IMG/VR virus record: IMGVR_UViG_3300027710_000128
Location: 1 to 24,734 of that record
DNA length: 24,734 nucleotides
From: a virus
Direction: 5' to 3' (one strand)
Below are positions 7,034 to 14,346 of this stretch, one piece after another. The first letter of the stretch is position 1, and each line of letters opens with the position of its first letter. The translations under genes were made by a program, and so were the position numbers. Under the pieces are notes generated by a model. The model was not told where the DNA came from. It did no database searches and was given only the letters and a program-made list of their open reading frames with translations.

Positions 7034-7732
7034 ATGACGAAAAAACAAAGAAAACATCTAGAAACAGTTGCCCCTGGATATGCGAACGGTATATCAATGC
7101 AATTAGCAGTAAAGCAAACTTTGGAAGGTCCTGATGCTCAACTAACTCAACAAGAAAAACAACAAATAATTGATAACGCAGCATATCATTATGGATTGTT
7201 TTTAACGGCGTTAGGAGTATCTTGGGAATCAGATCCAAATTCATCTAATACACCTAACCGAGTTGCAAAAGCATATGTGACCGATTTATGGAAAGGTAGA
7301 TATGAACCAATGTCAGACATTACTTCATTTCCAAGTGATGGGTATGATGGAATTGTATTTGAAGGCGGTATTCCTTTAACTTCAATGTGTTCACATCATC
7401 ATCAAACCATTAGCGGAAAAGTCCATGTTGCATATATTCCAGCAGAAAATGGAAATGTAGTTGGATTAAGTAAAATTAATCGAGTAGTAGAACATTTCGG
7501 CAGACGCGGAGCTATACAAGAACAATTAACTGTAGCAATACAACATGCAATCGATGAACTTATAGAAGATAACAAAGGCGTTGCTGTAATGATTGAAGCA
7601 ACTCATAATTGTGTATCTTGTAGGGGTGTAAAACATATAGGTGCTTCAATGAAGACCGCAAAATTATCCGGAGCTTTTTTAGATGACGGAAATGCAAGAT
7701 CAGAATTTTATCAATTTGTAAAAGGTTATTAA
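7034..7732 (+). CDS. folE: GTP cyclohydrolase I
   Basis: A 232-residue FolE, converting GTP to dihydroneopterin triphosphate, the first step to both folate and 7-deazaguanines. Seen: N-R-V-A-K-A near residue 75, zinc site C-S-H-H-H (C119, H121-H123), K-I-N-R-V-V-E-H-F-G-R-R near 147-158, and H-N-C-V-S-C-R-G (H191, C193, C196). The catalytic core is complete. queD begins on its stop codon and queE follows downstream, so the pathway here is deazaguanine synthesis. The start follows AAGAACAAGTT, a 15-base context (through ATGA) shared with the GroES-like gene at 10165; the region 6976-7033 is AT-rich and may hold a promoter. Confidence 0.93.
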   Translation: MTKKQRKHLETVAPGYANGISMQLAVKQTLEGPDAQLTQQEKQQIIDNAAYHYGLFLTALGVSWESDPNSSNTPNRVAKAYVTDLWKGRYEPMSDITSFPSDGYDGIVFEGGIPLTSMCSHHHQTISGKVHVAYIPAENGNVVGLSKINRVVEHFGRRGAIQEQLTVAIQHAIDELIEDNKGVAVMIEATHNCVSCRGVKHIGASMKTAKLSGAFLDDGNARSEFYQFVKGY

Positions 7733-8208
7733 TGGGAAGATACATTAGCACAAAGCTATTTGAAAACTATTCAGTAGCATTAAGACAATGGCGAGCATCA
7801 CATTCGCATTGCGAGTTATTACATGGTTATGCTTTAAAATTTAAAGTATGGTTTGCATCAAATGAACCAATTGAAGAAAATCAATTAGACGATATGAATT
7901 GGATTGTTGATTATGGAGGATTCAAAGATGCACCAAAAGGAAATGGTATGAAATCTTGGATGAACCATATGTGGGATCATACCTTACTAATTGAAAAAGA
8001 TGATCCATATTTAGATTTCTTTGAATCCGCGGCAATGGAAGGCCTATGTGCACTTCGAGTAATGGATAAAATGGGAGCTGAGTCTTGTGCTAAGTTAGTG
8101 TTTGACAAGTTTAATGAAGTGTTAGCTAAAACGGATGCCGGACGATGCAAGTGCATCAAAGTAGAATGTTTTGAAAACGATAACAACTCAAGTATATATG
8201 AACAGTAA
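7732..8208 (+). CDS. queD: 6-carboxy-tetrahydropterin synthase (QueD-like)
   Basis: A 158-residue T-fold enzyme converting dihydroneopterin triphosphate to 6-carboxytetrahydropterin. Seen: R-A-S-H-S-H-C-E-L-L-H-G-Y near residues 21-33, with the zinc His (H24 or H26), catalytic Cys27 and zinc His31; N-W-I-V-D-Y-G-G; W-D-H-T-L-L-I, matching the L-D-H-x-x-L-N catalytic motif; and K-V-E-C-F-E near the end for the pterin-anchoring Glu. The usual H-G-H is H-G-Y here (Tyr33), so one expected zinc ligand is replaced. The ATG overlaps the folE stop by one base, implying coupled translation. Role in the pathway is well supported by folE and queE on either side. Confidence 0.88.
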   Translation: MGRYISTKLFENYSVALRQWRASHSHCELLHGYALKFKVWFASNEPIEENQLDDMNWIVDYGGFKDAPKGNGMKSWMNHMWDHTLLIEKDDPYLDFFESAAMEGLCALRVMDKMGAESCAKLVFDKFNEVLAKTDAGRCKCIKVECFENDNNSSIYEQ

Positions 8209-8461
8209 AGACCAAACAATGTTTGCTAATGAATTTGATGAAGCTATTATAGGATTAGACACATCGGCTGAGATCTTTCGAGTAGTTTACGATATCGATA
8301 AGATTATAGAAATCCTAATGGAGCGAGACGAAATGACTGAGGAAGATGCACAAGAGCATTTCAGTTATAACATTCAAGGTAGCTACGTAGGCAAAGGAAC
8401 ACCAATTTACGTTAACGGTGGTGGACATGAAAGAGTTTTAGAATTAATGAGTAATTTATAA
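8198..8461 (+). CDS. Small acidic protein, unknown
   Basis: An 87-residue protein not recognised. It is acidic and probably mostly helical: D-I-D-K-I-I-E-I-L-M-E-R-D-E-M-T-E-E-D-A-Q-E-H-F, then a Gly-rich stretch (Y-V-N-G-G-G-H-E-R). The middle segment looks like a helix pair rather than an enzyme site. ATG 8198 overlaps the end of queD by 11 bases; a TTG at 8171 and a second ATG at 8219 are alternatives. Its place between queD and queE suggests only co-expression. Confidence 0.6.
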   Translation: MNSKDQTMFANEFDEAIIGLDTSAEIFRVVYDIDKIIEILMERDEMTEEDAQEHFSYNIQGSYVGKGTPIYVNGGGHERVLELMSNL

Positions 8462-8464
8462 GTT

Positions 8465-8866
8465 ATGACAAAGGACGAACCAGCGCAAGCTACAGCAAAT
8501 AATGATACATATATGTCACTGTATGAATATTTAGGTAAAGGGTCTAGAGCCACCGGAACTGGGAAACTAGTATCAGCTGAAGCTATAAAACGTGGTATTA
8601 CAGTTCAAACTAGATTGCTACCTAAAGAAATGCAAAGGCCAGAATTTAACACAGTACAAGCATATCCGTTATCATTTTTAGATGAATACTTTGCTAATAA
8701 TGTAGAATATGATATGACGCCATTTGTACGAAGATCTGCATTAATTATGTTACAATCAAGAATAGATACCCTAGAAAAAAATTATGCGGAGCTAATTAAA
8801 TTATTGCCAACACCGACAATTGAATTAGCACCAAAAAATACAGAAGACGACGATTTACCATTTTAA
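8465..8866 (+). CDS. Unknown protein ending in an SSB-like acidic tip
   Basis: A 133-residue protein with no enzyme motif that I recognise. Residues 1-15 are polar, the centre is mixed, and a helical segment (R-I-D-T-L-E-K-N-Y-A-E-L-I-K-L-L) precedes a short tail ending E-D-D-D-L-P-F. That C-terminus matches the conserved tip of bacterial single-stranded DNA-binding proteins (D-D-D-I-P-F), which docks many repair and replication partners. No OB-fold pattern is evident, so it may be a mimic rather than an SSB. Start context AAGTT-ATG; three bases after the preceding gene and two before queE. Partner binding is inference. Confidence 0.7.
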   Translation: MTKDEPAQATANNDTYMSLYEYLGKGSRATGTGKLVSAEAIKRGITVQTRLLPKEMQRPEFNTVQAYPLSFLDEYFANNVEYDMTPFVRRSALIMLQSRIDTLEKNYAELIKLLPTPTIELAPKNTEDDDLPF

Positions 8867-8868
8867 TT

Positions 8869-9642
8869 ATGAGAAAAAGAATAGAAGATTACAATAAAAC
8901 ACTTCCAATTGTAGAATTGTACCGTTGTGTGCAAAGTGAAGGAAGTCGATTTGGCCGGCCAACAATTGCAGTAAGGACTACCGGATGTACGCATCGATGC
9001 TATTTTGGCGAAGGTGGTTGGTGCGATTCATGGTACACAAGTATTCACCCAGAAAAAGGAACATTTTGTTTTAATGACATCATTAAAATTTATGATGAAA
9101 ATCCGCATATTAAAGAAATGATGCTGACAGGAGGCTCACCAACAATGCATCCTGCACTAGTAAATGAATTAACACACTTTGCCCATGAAAGAGACATTCT
9201 TATCACTATTGAAACTGAAGGTTCACATTATGTTGAAACTGATTATCCTATTGGGCTACTTAGTATTAGTCCTAAGTTTGGTAATAGTGTTCCCGTTTTG
9301 GGTGTTGCTACGCCGCAGGGTACGATCACGGATCAAAAGATGGTAGATCAACACAACAAGTTCCGATTAAATTTTCATGGAATGCGACAAATGATTGACT
9401 TTCACACTGACTATCATTATAAGCCAGTATGGGACGGAACAGATAAAAGTCTAGAAGAAATTGAATCATTCCGCGTTGGATTAGATATTCCAAAAGATAA
9501 AACATATATTATGCCAGCAGGCGACACAAGAGATGAATTGGTTAAAATGTATCCAATTGTATTTGATATGTGTGCTGAGAAAGGATATAACATGACAGGC
9601 AGAGACCATATAATTGCATTTGACACTAAACGAGGAGTATAA
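8869..9642 (+). CDS. queE: 7-carboxy-7-deazaguanine synthase (radical SAM, QueE)
   Basis: A 257-residue radical SAM enzyme that contracts 6-carboxytetrahydropterin to 7-carboxy-7-deazaguanine. Seen: E-L-Y-R-C-V-Q-S-E-G-S-R-F-G-R-P (the QueE substrate-binding start), the cluster Cys at 40, 44 and 52, M-L-T-G-G-S-P near residue 88 (SAM-binding G-G motif), and M-P-A-G-D-T-R-D-E late. The cluster spacing is C-x3-C-x7-C rather than C-x3-C-x2-C, through a small Gly-rich insert; marine phage QueE proteins of this type are familiar to me, so it is probably active. With folE and queD it makes CDG; QueC, which would convert CDG to preQ0, is absent from the window. Confidence 0.9.
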   Translation: MRKRIEDYNKTLPIVELYRCVQSEGSRFGRPTIAVRTTGCTHRCYFGEGGWCDSWYTSIHPEKGTFCFNDIIKIYDENPHIKEMMLTGGSPTMHPALVNELTHFAHERDILITIETEGSHYVETDYPIGLLSISPKFGNSVPVLGVATPQGTITDQKMVDQHNKFRLNFHGMRQMIDFHTDYHYKPVWDGTDKSLEEIESFRVGLDIPKDKTYIMPAGDTRDELVKMYPIVFDMCAEKGYNMTGRDHIIAFDTKRGV

Positions 9643-9643
9643 C

Positions 9644-9841
9644 ATGAAACGAGAAATACCAATAAAACGCCCAAGGCGTAAGAAAAATTACCTTCACATA
9701 AATACATGGAATGGAACTTCATATGAAGCTATCAATATGCCAGCATATTTAGCAGATGATTTTATACGAGAATTTGTAGTAACAGAAGTGCCGGGTACTG
9801 ATGAATTAAAAACATGGCTAGACAAAAAAATCATAAAATGA
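9644..9841 (+). CDS. Small basic protein, unknown
   Basis: A 65-residue protein starting at ATG 9644 behind a good AGGAG, one base after the queE stop. The first third is strongly basic (I-K-R-P-R-R-K-K), the rest neutral, ending D-K-K-I-I-K. It might bind nucleic acid, but there is no recognised domain. The Shine-Dalgarno is stronger than for most genes in this window. Its TGA overlaps the ATG of a 20-residue frame. Confidence 0.6.
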   Translation: MKREIPIKRPRRKKNYLHINTWNGTSYEAINMPAYLADDFIREFVVTEVPGTDELKTWLDKKIIK

Positions 9842-9900
9842 ATTACACAGTAACAACGACATTTGGTAATAATGTAAAAATTACATATATTATAGTATGA
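9838..9900 (+). CDS. Possible 20-residue ORF linking its neighbours
   Basis: ATG 9838 overlaps the preceding TGA, and its own TGA overlaps the thioredoxin ATG at 9897, giving ATGA junctions at both ends. The peptide is M-N-Y-T-V-T-T-T-F-G, then N-N-V-K-I-T-Y-I-I-V. It may carry ribosomes to the next start or be a chance frame; it also overlaps a -10-like element. Weak. Confidence 0.25.
   Translation: MNYTVTTTFGNNVKITYIIV
9884..9896 (+). promoter_or_regulatory. Possible -10-like element abutting the thioredoxin start
   Basis: CATATATTATAGT precedes ATGA at 9897, close to the TATAATATAGTATGA found at 16000 and 22885. If used, the transcript would begin at about the start codon. Confidence 0.35.
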
Positions 9901-10148
9901 AAAAGATACTTTATTTCACAGCAGATTGGTGTGGTCCTTGCAAAATGATTAAGCCCCAATTATTGGAAACGGCAAAGCAAATACCAATTACATTTATTGA
10001 TGTAGATACAAATGCACACACAGCAGAACGATACAATGTTAAAAATATACCATGTGCAATATTAATTGATGCAAGTGGTAATACATTAGGTAAATTAACA
10101 GGTACGTCAGTATCTAAACAATCAGTAATAAATTTATATAATAATTAA
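9897..10148 (+). CDS. Thioredoxin-like protein
   Basis: An 83-residue thioredoxin fold with W-C-G-P-C at 11-15 after a short beta strand (K-K-I-L-Y-F-T-A-D), V-D-T-N near residue 36 and the cis-Pro loop N-I-P-C-A at about 50-54. It is shorter than host thioredoxins (about 105 residues), as usual for phage forms. It could re-reduce the class II reductase encoded at 3799. No Shine-Dalgarno; start defined by the homologous fold. Confidence 0.88.
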   Translation: MKKILYFTADWCGPCKMIKPQLLETAKQIPITFIDVDTNAHTAERYNVKNIPCAILIDASGNTLGKLTGTSVSKQSVINLYNN

Positions 10149-10164
10149 AAAAAAAGAACAAGTT

Positions 10165-10464
10165 ATGAATTGGAAACCAATTGGAGATCAAGTACTCCTT
10201 AAACAACTAGAAAAACAAGATAAAACACAAAGTGGTATCATTATAATGAATTCATTGGATGATTATATTGAATGCGATGTAATGGCAATCGGAGGCGGGT
10301 TATTTACACAAACAGGTAATAAAATTCCAATGACTGTTACGGTTGGCGATCGCATAAAAATATATTCAGGTAATTTAGGATCACAAAAGAAAGTGCAACT
10401 AGAAAATAACGATTTTATTTTGGTTAGAGAACATGAAATTGCAATGATAAATACAAAACCATGA
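10165..10464 (+). CDS. GroES-like co-chaperonin
   Basis: A 99-residue Cpn10-type protein. It begins with the GroES pattern W-K-P-I-G-D-Q-V-L-L-K and contains T-Q-S-G-I-I-I (mobile-loop end with the Ile-rich GroEL contact), V-M-A-I-G-G-G and V-G-D-R-I-K-I-Y, ending in a strand like I-L-V-R-E-H-E. In T4, gp31 serves this role, letting the host chaperonin fold the capsid protein; a similar function is inferred. The start has the AAGAACAAGTTATGA context also seen at folE. It overlaps the next gene by four bases. Confidence 0.85.
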   Translation: MNWKPIGDQVLLKQLEKQDKTQSGIIIMNSLDDYIECDVMAIGGGLFTQTGNKIPMTVTVGDRIKIYSGNLGSQKKVQLENNDFILVREHEIAMINTKP

Positions 10465-10697
10465 TTGAAATATTAGGATGGTTTAGTACAGCCTTAGTTT
10501 TAGCTGGGTATGTATCAAATGCTAAAGGTTGGACCAAAGCAGCAATGATTACTTGGATTATAGGAGATACTGGATGGATTACATATGACTTTTTTATTGA
10601 TAATTTTAGTCATCTTGTATTAAGTTTAGTTATTATAGCAATTAATATTTACGGAATTAATAGATTATGGAAAAGCTCATTAGCCAAGCAAAAATAG
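10461..10697 (+). CDS. Small membrane protein, YgjV-like
   Basis: A 78-residue protein with two or three hydrophobic segments (L-G-W-F-S-T-A-L-V-L-A-G-Y; A-A-M-I-T-W-I-I-G-D-T-G-W-I; H-L-V-L-S-L-V-I-I-A-I-N-I-Y-G) and a basic C-terminus. The G-D-x-x-W and I-N-I-Y-G elements recall small YgjV-type inner-membrane proteins common in bacteria and phages. Function unknown. It begins on the co-chaperonin stop (ATGA) and ends in TAG, overlapping the phosphoribosyltransferase by 31 bases. Confidence 0.7.
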   Translation: MIEILGWFSTALVLAGYVSNAKGWTKAAMITWIIGDTGWITYDFFIDNFSHLVLSLVIIAINIYGINRLWKSSLAKQK

Positions 10698-11170
10698 CAC
10701 ACCGAGTAAAGAAGTTAGCAAAAGCTATTTCGCAAGACCACAAATTAAGCGGTAATACGTTACCACCAGTAATGATTTGCATTTTAAATGGTTCCGTACA
10801 TTTCTTTTCGGATTTAACTAGGGCAATGAAAATTGATTGCGAAATTGATTTTATTCGATTAAAATCTTATGAAGGACAAGATAATTCAGCAGGTATACAA
10901 TGTATCAAAGGATTAGAATTAGAACTTAAAGGAAAGCGGGCTTATATCGTTGATGACATTTGTGATTCGGGTGGAACTATATTAGAAGCACTTTTTATGT
11001 GTAATAGTAAATTAGCACAAGAAGTAAGAGTTGTTACCTTGTTGAAACGCAAAGGAGGAGTCGATATGACTGATTTTTGTGGTTTTACTATTGATAAAGA
11101 GTTTGTATACGGATATGGACTAGATAATAATGGAATACAACGAGAATTGCCGCATATTTACGTTGTTTAG
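10667..11170 (+). CDS. hpt: Hypoxanthine/guanine phosphoribosyltransferase
   Basis: A 167-residue type I phosphoribosyltransferase, joining a purine base to PRPP. Seen: C-I-L-N-G-S near residues 38-43 (PPi loop), I-R-L-K-S-Y-E-G, the PRPP loop V-D-D-I-C-D-S-G-G-T at 95-104, and F-V-Y-G-Y-G-L-D-N-N near the end, where HPRT contacts the base. Length is normal. Likely purine salvage for nucleotide supply; given the neighbouring deazaguanine genes, an unusual base as substrate is conceivable but unsupported. ATG 10667 lies inside the preceding gene; the TAG stop shows that TAG is used normally here. Confidence 0.88.
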   Translation: MEKLISQAKIAHRVKKLAKAISQDHKLSGNTLPPVMICILNGSVHFFSDLTRAMKIDCEIDFIRLKSYEGQDNSAGIQCIKGLELELKGKRAYIVDDICDSGGTILEALFMCNSKLAQEVRVVTLLKRKGGVDMTDFCGFTIDKEFVYGYGLDNNGIQRELPHIYVV

Positions 11171-11181
11171 GATACGGGTTA

Positions 11182-11200
11182 GATATTTATAATAAAGGAG
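11182..11200 (+). promoter_or_regulatory. TATTTATA motif and strong Shine-Dalgarno before the GIY-YIG gene
   Basis: GATATTTATAAT (11182-11193) is followed by AAGGAG (11195-11200), five bases before ATG 11206. This is one of very few strong ribosome-binding sites in the window. It gives the endonuclease its own possible late-type expression signal. Confidence 0.45.
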
Positions 11201-11205
11201 TTATT

Positions 11206-11799
11206 ATGATTATCTATAAAACTACAAATTTAATTAATGGCAAATTTTATATTGGACAAGATTCAAAAAATAATCCAAATTATTTAGGAAGTGGTATGTT
11301 ATTAAATTCAGCAATTAAAAAATATGGACGATTGAATTTTCATAAAGATATTATTGAATATTGTGCTACTAAACAAATATTAAATGAACGAGAGATATTT
11401 TGGATAACAAAATTAAATCCTGTATATAATATAGCTAAAGGTGGTAATGGTGGCGATACATTAACAAATCATCCTAATTATGATTTAATTATTGAAAAGT
11501 TAAAACTTCGACCAATTCGAGTTTGGACAGAAAAACAAAAAGACCGTCAACGAGGAAATAATAACCCAGCAAAACGAATAGATGTACGAAATAAAATTAG
11601 TAAATCAAAATTAGGTAAACCTAGACCAGATCAATTAGGCGACTTAAATTCAGCAAAACGTCTAGATGTTAGGCAAAAAATTAGTTTAAAACTAAAAGGC
11701 GTAACTAAAAAGAAAATAAAATGTCCAACATGTAACACAGAAGGACAACCGTCAAATATGCACCGATGGCATTTTGACAATTGTAAATTTAAAAAATAA
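11206..11799 (+). CDS. GIY-YIG homing endonuclease
   Basis: A 197-residue free-standing homing endonuclease. The N-terminal catalytic domain has I-Y-K-T-T-N and F-Y-I-G-Q-D (the two GIY-YIG strands), L-G-S-G, K-Y-G-R-x-x-F and the metal-binding Glu in N-E-R-E-I-F-W-I (about 64-71). Two NUMOD-like DNA-binding repeats follow (N-P-A-K-R-I-D-V-R-N-K-I-S; N-S-A-K-R-L-D-V-R-Q-K-I-S). The C-terminus is a C-x2-C...R-W-H-F-D-N-C zinc finger, nearly the same as in the HNH enzyme at 625. It ends five bases before the DNA polymerase start, a typical insertion next to a conserved replication gene. It has its own upstream motif and ribosome-binding site. Confidence 0.9.
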   Translation: MIIYKTTNLINGKFYIGQDSKNNPNYLGSGMLLNSAIKKYGRLNFHKDIIEYCATKQILNEREIFWITKLNPVYNIAKGGNGGDTLTNHPNYDLIIEKLKLRPIRVWTEKQKDRQRGNNNPAKRIDVRNKISKSKLGKPRPDQLGDLNSAKRLDVRQKISLKLKGVTKKKIKCPTCNTEGQPSNMHRWHFDNCKFKK

Positions 11800-11804
11800 A
11801 ATAT

Positions 11805-14312
11805 ATGTATCAGGCAATAGGTTACGACAAGAAAGCGGGTATCATGCACGTTTGGGACGATGAATTAGGACATCGCAAATTTCCTTTTCAAGCATATGGA
11901 TATTTACCAAATTCTACGGGAATGTATCAAGCGCTTGATGGTACACGATTAAATCAAGTACCTGGCAATCATCGAGATAATCCTAAATCATATGAATCTG
12001 ACTTAAATGAAGAAGTTAGGACATTGATTGATTTATATTATGAATCAGATGAACCATCTAAAGGACATAAAGATTTCTTTTTCGATATTGAAACGGCAAA
12101 GGATGAAAATGGGTTTAGTACAATACAAGATGTTCGTACCGCAATTACTTCGATTGCATATTATGATAAAGCAGGAAAGGATCGACGAGTATTAATTTTA
12201 GATGAACAAGGTCGCATTAAAGAACATGAAATACAAGGCGATGGCTATGCAATTGAAATATTCCGCAATGAAAAAGATCTATTAACTAGATTTATTAATA
12301 TATTTGCACAAATACAACCAACCGTTATAACAGGATGGAATACGGACGGATATGATGTTCCTTATTTGATGGGACGATGCAAAAAAGTATTAGGTGCACA
12401 AGCAATCAGGAAATTTTCTCCTGCCGGCATAGTAGAACAAAGCAAAACCGGTAAATGGAAGATATTAGGAGTTTCTAGTTTAGATTACATTAAATTGTAT
12501 AAAAACTTTACATATACCGAACTACCTAATTATCGATTAGACACAGTTGCTAAAAAAGAATTGGATCGAGGCAAAGTTGAATATGATGGAGACTTGGATA
12601 CATTGTTTACTCAGGATATTCATAAATTTGCATATTATAATATGACCGATGTTGATCTTGTTTATGAAATGGATGAAAAGCTTCAACTTTTGAATTTAGC
12701 AAGATCAATTTGTCACAAAGGACATGTCCCATATGAAGATGTATATTACGCATCTAAATATTTGGATGGTGCTGCTATTGTTGATTTAAAACGCAATGGA
12801 TTTGTTGCCCCTAACAAGCAATTTAGATTTATTGAAGAAGAAACAATAGCAGATGCATTAGCAGGAGCATATGTAATGGCACCTGTACCAGGCCTGTATA
12901 AATGGATATATGATTTAGATTTAACTTCATTGTATCCTAGCATCATTATGACTGCAAACATATCTCCAGAAACTAAGGTAGCAGTAATAGAAAATTGGAA
13001 TCAAGAATGCTTATTGAAACAAGAACCACAACAAGTACAATTTATTGATGGAACTTTTGCGCAAGATGTTAAACAATGGCTAATCGACAAAAATTATTCA
13101 GTTGCTAGCAATGGCGCTGTGTATAGAAATGATCAGCGAGGATTCTTACCAACTATTCTAGAAAAATGGTTTAATGAGCGTGTTATCTTTAAAGATAAGC
13201 GTGACACATTCAAATTTGGTACAGAAGAATATAAATTTTATGATGCATTGCAATTAACACAAAAAGTATTGCTTAATTCATTTTATGGAGTATTAGGACT
13301 TAAAACGTTTCGTTTCTATGATTTGGATAATGCAGGTGCAATTACAGCGGTTGGTCAAAGTGTAATAAAATTTTCAGCTAAGGTTATTAATAACTATTAC
13401 AAAAAAGAGTTAGGCGTTGACCACTTTATTAATGCGAGTGGAGACAAAGCAGAATTTGCATTTTACACTGATACGGATTCAACCTTTTGTAGCAGTTTGC
13501 CATTAATTGAACATAGATTTCCTGGATGTGACATTAATGATGAAACATTTATGATTGAACAAACCAATGCAATTGCATCTGAAATACAAACAACGGTTAA
13601 TACAATGTATGACCAATATGCAAAAGTATTTCATAATACAGATACACATCGATTTCAAATTAAACAGGAATATATTGCAAAATCTGGTTTATGGATTGCC
13701 AAGAAAAGATATGCCCAATGGGTTATTTTTAAAGAAGGCAAATCTACGGATAAATTGGATGTAAAAGGATTGGATGTTGTTAGATCTAGTTTCCCGGAAG
13801 ATTTCAAAAAGATAATGAAAGAAACATTGTGGTATATCCTTAAAGGAAGAAACAAGCAAGATACCTCGACATTGATACATAACTTTAAAAATAACATTAA
13901 AAGTTCCAAAGTATTGAATGTAATGAAGAATTCAAGTGTTAAAGAATTATCTAAATATATCAAAGGAAGAAAACCATTTACAGGTTACATTAAAGGATCA
14001 ACAGCACACGTAAAAGCCGCAATTAATTTTAATGATTTATTGAGTACATTGACAACGGATATTTTACCTATATCTGACGGAGAAAAGGTAAAATGGGGTT
14101 ATCTAGTAGGTAATCCGTATGGGTTTGAAACTATTGCATTACGAGGATATTTAGATCCACCTGAAATAGTTGCATTTGCAGAACAATACATTGATCACAA
14201 TAAAATGTTCACAGCAGACCTAAGCAACAAGTTCAATGATTTCTATGCAGCAATGAGTTGGGGTGCATTACCAGAAAATAACAATGCAAAAAAGTTTTTT
14301 AACTTTGGATAA
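11805..14312 (+). CDS. DNA polymerase, family B (T4 gp43 type)
   Basis: An 835-residue replicative polymerase with proofreading. Exonuclease motifs: F-F-D-I-E-T near residue 94, G-W-N-T-D-G-Y-D-V-P-Y, and Y-N-M-T-D-V-D-L-V. Polymerase motifs: A, D-L-T-S-L-Y-P-S near 372; B, K-V-L-L-N-S-F-Y-G near 488; C, Y-T-D-T-D-S near 555; then K-K-R-Y-A, which contacts the primer. All catalytic acids are present and the frame is intact. Slightly shorter than T4 gp43 (898). It acts with the clamp at 19489 and clamp loader at 20808/22164. No Shine-Dalgarno precedes the ATG. Confidence 0.95.
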   Translation: MYQAIGYDKKAGIMHVWDDELGHRKFPFQAYGYLPNSTGMYQALDGTRLNQVPGNHRDNPKSYESDLNEEVRTLIDLYYESDEPSKGHKDFFFDIETAKDENGFSTIQDVRTAITSIAYYDKAGKDRRVLILDEQGRIKEHEIQGDGYAIEIFRNEKDLLTRFINIFAQIQPTVITGWNTDGYDVPYLMGRCKKVLGAQAIRKFSPAGIVEQSKTGKWKILGVSSLDYIKLYKNFTYTELPNYRLDTVAKKELDRGKVEYDGDLDTLFTQDIHKFAYYNMTDVDLVYEMDEKLQLLNLARSICHKGHVPYEDVYYASKYLDGAAIVDLKRNGFVAPNKQFRFIEEETIADALAGAYVMAPVPGLYKWIYDLDLTSLYPSIIMTANISPETKVAVIENWNQECLLKQEPQQVQFIDGTFAQDVKQWLIDKNYSVASNGAVYRNDQRGFLPTILEKWFNERVIFKDKRDTFKFGTEEYKFYDALQLTQKVLLNSFYGVLGLKTFRFYDLDNAGAITAVGQSVIKFSAKVINNYYKKELGVDHFINASGDKAEFAFYTDTDSTFCSSLPLIEHRFPGCDINDETFMIEQTNAIASEIQTTVNTMYDQYAKVFHNTDTHRFQIKQEYIAKSGLWIAKKRYAQWVIFKEGKSTDKLDVKGLDVVRSSFPEDFKKIMKETLWYILKGRNKQDTSTLIHNFKNNIKSSKVLNVMKNSSVKELSKYIKGRKPFTGYIKGSTAHVKAAINFNDLLSTLTTDILPISDGEKVKWGYLVGNPYGFETIALRGYLDPPEIVAFAEQYIDHNKMFTADLSNKFNDFYAAMSWGALPENNNAKKFFNFG

Positions 14313-14313
14313 T

Positions 14314-14345
14314 TAATTGTTTTTTTTTGTGTTATATTTATATGT
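14314..14345 (+). repeat. 32-bp exact repeat, copy 1: T9 tract plus TATATTTATATG (candidate late promoter)
   Basis: Identical over 32 bases to 15437-15468. It consists of TAATTG, nine Ts, GTGT and TATATTTATATG. The copy ends one base before ATG 14347. No other copy was noticed. Both copies precede genes with a capsid-targeting-type leader, so a shared late promoter is the best guess; a terminator role for the T-tract is possible but lacks a GC stem. Confidence 0.7.
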
Positions 14346-14346
14346 G

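Noticed and set aside
14320-14328. Nine-T tracts (also 15443-15451) as terminators
   Set aside because: Only A/T-rich pairing is possible upstream, with no GC stem. Conservation of the full 32 bases including TATATTTATATG fits a promoter better, though a dual role is not excluded.
14317-14346. Upstream start for the leucine-rich-repeat protein
   Set aside because: It would translate the T-tract of the noncoding 32-bp repeat and bury the shared leader that begins at ATG 14347.
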